Part shown: positions 1 through 5,965 of the stretch, one piece after another
Layout: each line of letters opens with the position of its first letter
How positions within the stretch are numbered: the stretch's first letter is position 1
Source: Bacteroidota bacterium
GTDB taxonomy: Bacteria > Bacteroidota > Bacteroidia > Bacteroidales > Paludibacteraceae
Length of the DNA: 10,879 bases
Reading direction: 5' to 3'
NCBI GenBank assembly: GCA_022709605.1
Contig: JAKLIM010000096.1
Span: forward strand, 1 to 10,879
Notes under the pieces: generated by a model
The model's database searches: none
What the model saw: only the letters and a program-made list of their open reading frames with translations
What the model was told of the DNA's origin: nothing
Made by a program: the position numbers and the translations under genes

Positions 1-324
1 ATGCTGTTTGAAATGGTAATATGGAAAGTTTCCGCTGTAATTTTGAATAGGAACTTTATATCCACGGTATAAATCGTAATTTTTGTACCGGGCAGGTAAA
101 TAATTTCTACGCACCCATCGGCTATCCGAAAAGTAAATAAAGTTAGATCTGTGCACATCATAATAAACTTCCATGTCCGGAAGATAATAATATTGCACTT
201 CGGAGTAACCGGCTGGTCCCCAGGCTGGTGGTGTTCCTATATTCACATTGACCGATACCTGACTTTGCACAAATCCGGTAAATACAATGAATGTACAAAC
301 CACAAGGAAGTTAGTTCTTTTCAT
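1..324 (-). CDS. Exported protein of unknown function, N-terminal part (C-terminus beyond the left edge)
   Basis: An open frame of 108 codons runs from an ATG at 324 to the window edge without a stop. It begins with a basic MKRTNF stretch and a hydrophobic core ending near VQSQ, a typical Bacteroidota Sec signal peptide with cleavage expected around residue 21. The mature part is very rich in Tyr, Trp, Pro and Gly. It carries the segments WGPAGYSEVQYYYLPD, YYDV, a W-V-R-R stretch and a YDLYRGYKV element. I remember this pattern from short exported Bacteroidota proteins without an assigned function, but could not search for it. The frame is convincing because it has a good start, a signal peptide, a candidate -7 box just upstream and no stop. 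The role is unknown; a periplasmic or envelope location is inferred from the signal peptide. It is divergent from the small-membrane-protein pair to the right. Confidence 0.8.
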   Translation of the reverse strand, partial: MKRTNFLVVCTFIVFTGFVQSQVSVNVNIGTPPAWGPAGYSEVQYYYLPDMEVYYDVHRSNFIYFSDSRWVRRNYLPARYKNYDLYRGYKVPIQNYSGNFPYYHFKQH

Positions 325-350
325 GTTTAAGCATTTTGTTATTTTGAAAA

Positions 351-358
351 CAAAAATA
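351..358 (-). promoter_or_regulatory. Candidate -7 box for the exported-protein gene
   Basis: Read on the minus strand the bases are TATTTTTG, an exact match to the Bacteroidota -7 consensus TAnnTTTG. They lie 26 nt upstream of the ATG at 324, which would give a leader of about 20 nt. I do not find a clear TTG at the -33 position, so this rests on one element in AT-rich DNA. Confidence 0.4.
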
Positions 359-501
359 GAGTCATTTCAGTCCGAAATAGTTACATATTTAGAATATAAT
401 GTTACATTATTCACACATTTTATCTACCAACCTTCGCTTTAATACGTGAATTATATAACTTATTCTCAAAGAAATGTAAGAAACAGCAAACTTGTCGCAT
501 C

Positions 502-510
502 TATCTTTAC
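502..510 (+). promoter_or_regulatory. Candidate -7 element for the small membrane protein pair
   Basis: The bases TATCTTTAC match TAnnTTTG at all but the last consensus position and sit about 72 nt before the ATG at 582. No convincing TTG is found at the expected -33 distance. The rest of the divergent spacer 325-581 is AT-rich, and I see no RNA gene, strong hairpin or credible ORF in it. Confidence 0.3.
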
Positions 511-581
511 ACAATGAATATTCATAAATCAATTCAATTTTTTAAACCTGAAAAAGTAACAACAAACTAAAATTATTTATC

Positions 582-734
582 ATGAACAATATTCTTTATA
601 TTATAGCCGTAATATTGATCATCGGCTGGGCAATAGGATTTTTTGCATTTAGTAGCGGTTCTATAATTCACGTACTCTTAGTAATCGCGATAATAGTAAT
701 TTTGCTTCGTGTAATCGGAGGTAGAAAAATTTAA
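582..734 (+). CDS. DUF5670 (lmo0937-type) small membrane protein, 50 aa
   Basis: The ORF of 50 codons begins MNNILYIIAVILIIGWAIGF and ends LLRVIGGRKI before a TAA. It has two hydrophobic helices, about residues 4-23 and 29-43, joined by a short Ser/Gly turn (FSSGS). A His follows the turn and a basic GGRKI tail ends the protein. This pattern and length fit the lmo0937/DUF5670 family of tiny inner-membrane proteins, which occur in many Bacteroidota and Firmicutes and have no established biochemical role. Both tails should lie on the same side of the membrane, with the basic C-terminus probably cytoplasmic. A 28-nt A-rich gap separates it from the next gene, so the two are probably cotranscribed. 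A stress or envelope role is often suspected for such genes but is not shown by this sequence. It is easily missed because of its size. Confidence 0.85.
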   Translation: MNNILYIIAVILIIGWAIGFFAFSSGSIIHVLLVIAIIVILLRVIGGRKI

Positions 735-762
735 TTAACAATAATTTAAAAAAAACAGAAAA

Positions 763-1068
763 ATGAAAAAAACAATTTTCTTTGCACTTCTAACGATATT
801 TTCGTTGAGTGCAGCACCAACTTTTGCAGCAAAAGGTTCAACAAACAACGCAACTGAAACTACATTGACCACTGCAGAAGTTAATGTGTTGAAATCGCGT
901 GTTGAAGAAATTCGCGATATGGATAAATCGGAACTGACAGCCAGTGAAAAAAGTGAACTTAAAAGTGAACTTAAAGAAATTAAGGAAACAATGAAAAGCG
1001 AACCTTATATTTATATTGGTGGAGGAACACTTATTCTTATCCTTATCCTTTTGATTATTTTACTTTAA
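763..1068 (+). CDS. Exported helical protein with C-terminal membrane anchor, 101 aa
   Basis: No function can be assigned. The protein starts with a Sec signal peptide (MKKTIFFALL, hydrophobic to about residue 20, cleavage near TFA-AKG at 22/23). A Thr/Asn-rich linker follows to about residue 37. Residues 38-80 form a highly charged Lys/Glu helix with heptad-like spacing (VEEIRDMDKSEL, SEKSELKSELKEIKE), probably a short coiled coil. After a Gly-Gly-Gly turn at 86-88 it ends in an almost purely Leu/Ile transmembrane segment at 89-101, with no positive charge after it. If the signal peptide is cleaved, the charged helix lies in the periplasm, tethered by the extreme C-terminus. Similar short Bacteroidota proteins are sometimes misnamed after seryl-tRNA synthetase because of the helix. 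It follows the DUF5670 gene and is followed by a strong terminator, so the two probably form one transcription unit. Confidence 0.85.
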   Translation: MKKTIFFALLTIFSLSAAPTFAAKGSTNNATETTLTTAEVNVLKSRVEEIRDMDKSELTASEKSELKSELKEIKETMKSEPYIYIGGGTLILILILLIILL

Positions 1069-1108
1069 TGAGTTAATAACTGAAAATCCTGCAATAATTT
1101 TCTGAAAT

Positions 1109-1147
1109 AAAATAGGGTTCTGTAATTTTTACATTACCCTATTTTTA
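1109..1147 (+). terminator. Rho-independent terminator after the small membrane protein pair
   Basis: The 10-nt arm AAAATAGGGT (1109-1118) pairs perfectly with ACCCTATTTT (1136-1145). Inside it a second 5-bp stem, TGTAA (1121-1125) with TTACA (1129-1133), closes a TTT loop across a 2x2 internal bulge. The right arm runs into a T-rich tract. The hairpin lies 41 nt after the stop at 1068 and ends about 25 nt before the next gene. The arms are nearly symmetrical, but only the plus strand has a gene ending here. Confidence 0.85.
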
Positions 1148-1171
1148 TTTAAAAAAAATCGATTTATTATT

Positions 1172-4147
1172 TTGAAATTCAAGGCATTACATTTAAAGGT
1201 TACAGTTAGTCTAACACTGTTGACTATTCTGATTTTTATCGGATATTGTCCGACAGCATCATCGCAGGGTTATTTTCAGCAGACAGTAAATTTTAAAATC
1301 GATGTTTCGCTGAATGAAACGCTACATGAACTCAATGCTTTTGAGCGAATTGAATACATTAATAATTCACCTGATACGATTCAGTTTTTGTTTTTTCACT
1401 TGTGGCCCAACGCGTATTCGAATAATAAAACGCCTTTGGCCAAACAAATATTCGCTTTCAAAGGCAAGCAAAAACTTTTTAAAAATCCGGAATTAAGAGG
1501 CTATATTGATTCATTAGACTTTAAAGTGAATGATGTTGCAGTAAGTTGGAAATTGCTACCCAACCAACCGGATATTTGTAAAATAACACTAAATAAACCG
1601 CTACTGCCTTCTGATAGCATTCTCATTACCACCCCATTTCATGTAAAAATTCCCAAAGGAGTTACATCGCGCTTAGGTCATATCGACCAATCGTATCAAA
1701 TCACCCAATGGTTTCCGAAACCGGCAGTTTACGACCGTACAGGTTGGCATCCCATTTCGTATCTCGATCAGGGTGAGTTTTATTCCGAATTCGGGAACTT
1801 TGATGTAAGCATTACCTTGCCGCAAAATTACATTGTGGGTGCAACCGGAAGTTTGCGAAACGCGCTGGAAATTAAAATGCTCGATTCGCTTGCAGCCGAT
1901 ACTACCTGGAGAAGCATCAAAATGCTTGGAAAGATGAAACACAAACCTTCATCCGCAGAGAAAAAAACGCTGCGCTACACCGGACAAAACATGCACGATT
2001 TTGCGTGGTTTGCCGACAAACAATTTAATGTGATGAAAGGGAAAATCAAGCTTCCTGCTTCCGAAAAAGAAGTAACAACACTGGTTTTATTTACCGCCCG
2101 ACAATCGCGATTGTGGCGAAATGCCCTTCTTTATACAAATCAGGCAATTACTGAATTTTCGAACCTGATTGGTGATTATCCGTATCCCGAATTTACACTC
2201 GTTCAAAGTGCGCTGAGTGCCGGATTGGGAATGGAATATCCCGGACTGGCGGTTATTGGGCTTACAAAAGATGCTTACTCGCTCGAAAATGTGATAACGC
2301 ACGAGATTGGGCATTCGTGGTTTTATGGTGCGCTTGGTTTCAACGAACGTCGCTATCCGTTTTTGGACGAAGGCCTCACAAGCGCTTACGAAAACCGCAT
2401 AATGACAAAAAAATATCCCGATAAAAAAGCCTGGGAATTAATTTTGAAAAAGGAGAAACAGGCAAAATTCTTTCAGGTTGAAAAAATGCCTGCAGAACGC
2501 ATGCAGGAACTTGAGTGGTTAATTCCTGCCCGCAACAATACTGAACAAGCCCTCGACTTGCCTTCGACAGAATACAGTCGAATGAATTACGGACAAATGA
2601 TTTATAACAAAACTGCGATGGGCTTCCGATATTTAAGGGCGTATTTGGGCGATTCGGTTTTCGATGCAAGCATGTGCGATTTTTACAACCAATGGAAATT
2701 CCGCCATCCCCAACCCAATGACTTGCGAACAGCATTCGAATTGCATACATCCCAAAATTTAAACTGGTTTTTTGATGATTTTATCGGCACAACCAAGCGA
2801 CTTGATTATCGGATTGAAAAGCTAGAAAATCAGCAAATTCTTATTAAAAATAAAGGTGAAATGGTTTCTCCATTAATTATAGCAGGACTTAAGGGCGATT
2901 CAGTTTATTTTGAAAAATGGATCGATGGTTTTTCGGGCAGTCAATGGATAAAAATTCCGAAAGGTGATTTTTCCGTAATTAAGATTGATCCGAACCACGT
3001 CATGCCCGAACTTTTCAGGCTCAACAACAATATCCGAACAACGGGCATTTTTCCGAAAGCTGATCCTGTACAAGCGCAGCTTTTATTCGGCATTGAAGAT
3101 CCGGAGAAAATCCCACTTATGTACATTCCGGCCGTTAACTGGAATTACGAAAACGGTTTTATGGCAGGCGTGGCGCTTTACAATGGTTTGATAACGCCAA
3201 AACCCATCGAATATTTGGTCATGCCTTTGTATTCGTTTCAAAATTCAAAATTGGCGGGATTTGGAAAAATCTCGTACAATATAACACCTTACAACCATTT
3301 CATCCAAAAGGCAACGGTTACTTTGCAGGGAACTCAATTTGGTGCTCCGGGTAATCAAAACTATAGTAAATTATTGGTAGGTGCGGATATTAACTTCAGA
3401 AAAAACAAAGATAATAATTCTGTTCAGCATAGTATTTACAGTCGAATTGTGCTTGCTTCCGATCTTTATCAGATAAGAAATGAAGTAGATGCAGACTTGA
3501 ACCTGTATTTTCAGTTTGGATATAATTTGCAAAATTCGCGTTTGGTAAATCCATACAAGTTGCTGGTTTCATTTGAATCAGGGACTACTTTCAGCAAAAC
3601 AGCCGTAAATTTTAATTACAGGCAAAGTTATAACGGAAAAGAAAATGGGTTGGAACTGCGGTTTTTCGCGGGTGCAATGCTAAAAAACACGGTGTCAAAT
3701 TCCTTATATTCGCTTGCGCCCGGCGGCAGAAGTGGTCGGGAACAATACCTGTACGAAGGCACTTATCCCGATCGATTTGGCGAATTCGGGTCCTCTTTCT
3801 GGTCGCGACAAATGACAGCATCGGAAGGTGGATTGGTTTCGCCGGTTAATGGTGCACTCGGATACAGTCAATGGTTGGTTTCTCTTTCCCTTTCGAGTAC
3901 TTTGCCCGGCATATTGGCCAAAACCGGAATTAAACCATTTGTCAACTTATTATTAAACGATCACGGATTGTCAACCGCTTATAATTCACCGTTTTTTGTT
4001 GAAGCAGGCTTTAAGGCAGGCATTTCGAATATTTTCGAAATTTATGTTCCTTTGGTGGTCAGCAATAACATAAAATCCAGCACCGGACAGTTTAAAGACA
4101 GGATACGTTTTGTGATAAATTTGGATATAGCAAAAGGGGGGAAATAG
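1172..4147 (+). CDS. Secreted M1-family zinc metallopeptidase with beta-rich C-terminal half, 991 aa
   Basis: This is a gluzincin of family M1, probably an aminopeptidase acting outside the cytoplasm. The zinc site is complete: HEIGH at 377-381 with the third ligand Glu400 in LDEG, the classical HExxH-18-E spacing. GMEYPG at 353-358 stands where M1 enzymes have the GAMEN exopeptidase motif, and Tyr478 in IYNK matches the transition-state Tyr of the YEKG motif. A hydrophobic signal segment covers about 8-25 and cleavage is likely near 29-32; Cys26 is not in a good lipobox. Residues about 35-560 are the M1 core. From about 670 to the end the chain changes to alternating, Tyr/Asn/Gly-rich beta strands, which may form an outer-membrane barrel. 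The start is TTG: an in-frame stop lies at 1103-1105, no ATG comes between, and later starts would lose the signal peptide. The gene follows a terminator closely and I see no clear promoter. Substrate unknown. Confidence 0.9.
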   Translation: MKFKALHLKVTVSLTLLTILIFIGYCPTASSQGYFQQTVNFKIDVSLNETLHELNAFERIEYINNSPDTIQFLFFHLWPNAYSNNKTPLAKQIFAFKGKQKLFKNPELRGYIDSLDFKVNDVAVSWKLLPNQPDICKITLNKPLLPSDSILITTPFHVKIPKGVTSRLGHIDQSYQITQWFPKPAVYDRTGWHPISYLDQGEFYSEFGNFDVSITLPQNYIVGATGSLRNALEIKMLDSLAADTTWRSIKMLGKMKHKPSSAEKKTLRYTGQNMHDFAWFADKQFNVMKGKIKLPASEKEVTTLVLFTARQSRLWRNALLYTNQAITEFSNLIGDYPYPEFTLVQSALSAGLGMEYPGLAVIGLTKDAYSLENVITHEIGHSWFYGALGFNERRYPFLDEGLTSAYENRIMTKKYPDKKAWELILKKEKQAKFFQVEKMPAERMQELEWLIPARNNTEQALDLPSTEYSRMNYGQMIYNKTAMGFRYLRAYLGDSVFDASMCDFYNQWKFRHPQPNDLRTAFELHTSQNLNWFFDDFIGTTKRLDYRIEKLENQQILIKNKGEMVSPLIIAGLKGDSVYFEKWIDGFSGSQWIKIPKGDFSVIKIDPNHVMPELFRLNNNIRTTGIFPKADPVQAQLLFGIEDPEKIPLMYIPAVNWNYENGFMAGVALYNGLITPKPIEYLVMPLYSFQNSKLAGFGKISYNITPYNHFIQKATVTLQGTQFGAPGNQNYSKLLVGADINFRKNKDNNSVQHSIYSRIVLASDLYQIRNEVDADLNLYFQFGYNLQNSRLVNPYKLLVSFESGTTFSKTAVNFNYRQSYNGKENGLELRFFAGAMLKNTVSNSLYSLAPGGRSGREQYLYEGTYPDRFGEFGSSFWSRQMTASEGGLVSPVNGALGYSQWLVSLSLSSTLPGILAKTGIKPFVNLLLNDHGLSTAYNSPFFVEAGFKAGISNIFEIYVPLVVSNNIKSSTGQFKDRIRFVINLDIAKGGK

Positions 4148-4519
4148 AAAAATATAATAATATCACCTAATCTTCTATCTGACCATTGACTTTTGCACCC
4201 AATTTTATTTTTGATAGGAATTGTTGAGTTCTTAAAAATTTTCAATCAGAAATAGTAAGTAAAATCAAATATTTAGTCAAATTTTATCTGAATCAATTAT
4301 GTTACTATCAACGGGTCAACATTGTTCTATTTAGGTTAAAAATTTATCATTACATTTAGCTTAGTATTGTCAAACAATTCAAACTTTCGGTTTAAATTGT
4401 GATATTCTAAAAGCATTCCATTTGGCGTTTGACGATAAAAGGAAGTATATCATCTATTCATTCAACGGTTATAATACTGCCCATGTTTTTTATTTTCTTG
4501 AAAAAATACGGATATAAAT
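4148..4519. other. Non-coding spacer between convergent genes
   Basis: These 372 bases separate the end of the M1 peptidase gene (plus) from the end of sua5 (minus). They are AT-rich and contain no ORF that looks like a gene on either strand. A moderate inverted repeat (4374-4400) and, at the right end, part of the sua5 terminator are the only structures I can see. No clear U-tailed terminator for the peptidase gene was found. Confidence 0.7.
4374..4400. repeat. Imperfect inverted repeat in the convergent spacer
   Basis: ACAATTCAAAC (4374-4384) pairs with GTTTAAATTGT (4390-4400) except for one C-A mismatch, closing a 5-nt TTTCG loop. No T-run follows on either strand, so it is not a standard intrinsic terminator. 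It could still protect the 3' end of the peptidase mRNA, or be chance in AT-rich DNA. Confidence 0.35.
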
Positions 4520-4540
4520 TTAATTTAATTTATATCTGTA
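4502..4540 (-). terminator. Rho-independent terminator overlapping the end of sua5
   Basis: Fourteen bases at 4507-4520 pair with 4527-4540, with a single G-U pair and a 6-nt loop. On the minus strand the stem is followed at once by a T-run (complement of 4501-4506). The stem is AT-rich but long. Its first arm encodes the last residues of Sua5 (YRYKL), and the stop codon TAA at 4520-4522 lies at the loop and the start of the second arm. It would end the DUF4914-purE-sua5 transcript. Confidence 0.75.
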
Positions 4541-5485
4541 ACTTGCTTTTCGAATTCTGTCCATTATTGCCACTCCCAAACCTGTTTCTTCTACCGATTC
4601 AATAAATATCTGAGATACCGAGGTGTCGTCTTCCATTGCATGCAAGGCAATGAATAAATTGGCTGCAATTTCTATAGCGTTTTGTGTCTCTGAAGTGCAA
4701 AAAACACGATTTGCGTTCGTGTTTGTTTTTAGTTCATCATGCAAAATAAGTCCCGAGTTGAGAGGCAAATTATTTACATCTCCCGACAGAATGTATAATG
4801 GTTTATTGGGAGAATAATGACTCTTCAATAATCCGGGTGCGTGAATTTTATCATTCGAATTGTCTTTGGAAATGGCAGTACAAGGAATAACTTTTTGTAT
4901 ATCGGTCAATGAGATAGCACCCGGGCGTAACAATATACATTTTCCATTCTGAATTGATACAACTGTAGATTCAACGCCGACCATTTCAGATTCATTCTCC
5001 AACAAATACGCCACATTGGTCAGTTGCTTTTGCACATGTTCAGGACGAGTCGGGCTGAGTAGTCCAAACCGATTAGCACTTGGAGCTGCAATAGGCGTAC
5101 CGGACAATCTGATCAATTGCAAGGCAATGGGATGTGAAGGCATTCGAACTGCAACAGTGTTGAGTCCAGCAGTAACAATATCGGGTACACGAGCTGATTT
5201 TGGGTGTACAATTGTGAGCGGACCCGGCCAAAATGCATGAGCCAATGCATAAACCAGGTTGTCAATATTGCTGTCATACAAATCATTAATCTGCTTCATC
5301 TCAGAAATATGCACTATTAATGGATCAAAAGTAGGGCGTTGCTTTACTTCAAAAATGCGTGCAACAGCTAATGGATTGAACGCATCTGCGCCCAATCCAT
5401 ATACAGTTTCTGTAGGAAATGCTACTAAATTGCCCTCGACTATGCATTTAGCGGCAAATTCTATATCAGTTCCGGTTACTATCAT
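4520..5485 (-). CDS. sua5: L-threonylcarbamoyladenylate synthase, two-domain Sua5 type, 321 aa
   Basis: The enzyme makes threonylcarbamoyl-AMP from threonine, bicarbonate and ATP. This is the first step of the t6A modification at position 37 of ANN-decoding tRNAs; TsaB, TsaD and TsaE then transfer the group. The YrdC-like domain (about 1-205) shows PTETVYGLGADA (24-35), the KQRP motif (48-51), SANRFG (136-141) and the GVESTVV loop (170-176). A linker with HAPGLLKSHYSP (215-226) leads to the smaller Rossmann-like Sua5 domain (about 228-321). The length fits Sua5, not the shorter single-domain TsaC. The ATG start is 6 nt after the purE stop, so it is read from the same mRNA, as the last gene of the set. 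The stop codon lies inside the transcription terminator hairpin. Cytoplasmic. The sequence shows no regulation of its own. Confidence 0.93.
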   Translation of the reverse strand: MIVTGTDIEFAAKCIVEGNLVAFPTETVYGLGADAFNPLAVARIFEVKQRPTFDPLIVHISEMKQINDLYDSNIDNLVYALAHAFWPGPLTIVHPKSARVPDIVTAGLNTVAVRMPSHPIALQLIRLSGTPIAAPSANRFGLLSPTRPEHVQKQLTNVAYLLENESEMVGVESTVVSIQNGKCILLRPGAISLTDIQKVIPCTAISKDNSNDKIHAPGLLKSHYSPNKPLYILSGDVNNLPLNSGLILHDELKTNTNANRVFCTSETQNAIEIAANLFIALHAMEDDTSVSQIFIESVEETGLGVAIMDRIRKASYRYKLN

Positions 5486-5491
5486 AAATTT

Positions 5492-5965
5492 TCATAACGC
5501 TGATACAAATTCGTTGTCTTCCAGCAGCTTTTTTCGTTGAGTTTCCTGAAATTCGAGTACTTTGTTTCTAACCTTTTCATTACTTAAAGCAATGATCTTG
5601 GCTGCTGCAAGTGCAGCATTTTGAGGTTCGAGCACAACCATTGGTGCTACACCTGAAGGCATTCTCAAACTTGAAAACAAATCACCGCCTGCAAATGCAT
5701 CACTATAAGGAGGACATGCAATTACCGGACAGTGCGTTTGAGCATCCGAAAAACCGCTCAACGCATTACTTCTTCCTGCAACTGTTATGAAAACAGGATT
5801 TTCAGCTTCGTGCGATTTAATTATTTCTAAACATTTGAGTGGAATTTTGTGAGCAGATGCCACATACATTTTTAACTGTATCTCAAAATTATTCAATGTT
5901 GTTGTAATTTTCTGAGACCATTCTAAGTCGGCTTTTGAACCCATTATAATTATTACTTTGTTCAT
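5492..5965 (-). CDS. purE: PurE of class II type, probable AIR carboxylase, 157 aa
   Basis: PurE enzymes form CAIR in de novo purine synthesis. Class I (most bacteria) rearranges N5-CAIR made by PurK; class II (animals, Treponema denticola) carboxylates AIR directly with CO2. This protein has the PurE fold signatures MGSKAD (8-13) and SAHK (37-40). The later motifs are class II: the substrate loop is AGRSNALSG (63-71) where class I has GAAHLPG-like sequence, followed by CPVIACPP (79-86) and SSLRMPSG (98-105), then LEPQNAALAA (112-121). Lys40 in SAHK replaces the Arg of the class I SAHRTP motif. I recall the T. denticola enzyme as very similar over this stretch. The length is normal and nothing is missing. 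Its ATG overlaps the TGA of the upstream DUF4914 gene (ATGA), suggesting translational coupling, and sua5 follows 6 nt later. Class is judged by eye, not by alignment. Confidence 0.92.
   Translation of the reverse strand: MNKVIIIMGSKADLEWSQKITTTLNNFEIQLKMYVASAHKIPLKCLEIIKSHEAENPVFITVAGRSNALSGFSDAQTHCPVIACPPYSDAFAGGDLFSSLRMPSGVAPMVVLEPQNAALAAAKIIALSNEKVRNKVLEFQETQRKKLLEDNEFVSAL

Noticed and set aside
514..570. An 18-codon ORF (begins MNIHKSIQFF) between the candidate promoter and the DUF5670 gene, possibly a leader peptide
   Set aside because: It is very short, shows no attenuator-like hairpin or regulatory codon run, and such ORFs are expected by chance in AT-rich leaders.
1172..1260. Lipoprotein signal with Cys26 in the M1 peptidase
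   Set aside because: The residue before the Cys is Tyr, which does not fit a lipobox; an ordinary Sec signal cleaved near residues 29-32 explains the segment better.
4185..4200. A plus-strand promoter-like TTGACTTTTGCACC stretch in the convergent spacer
   Set aside because: It lacks the TA of the -7 consensus at the right distance and no gene follows on that strand.
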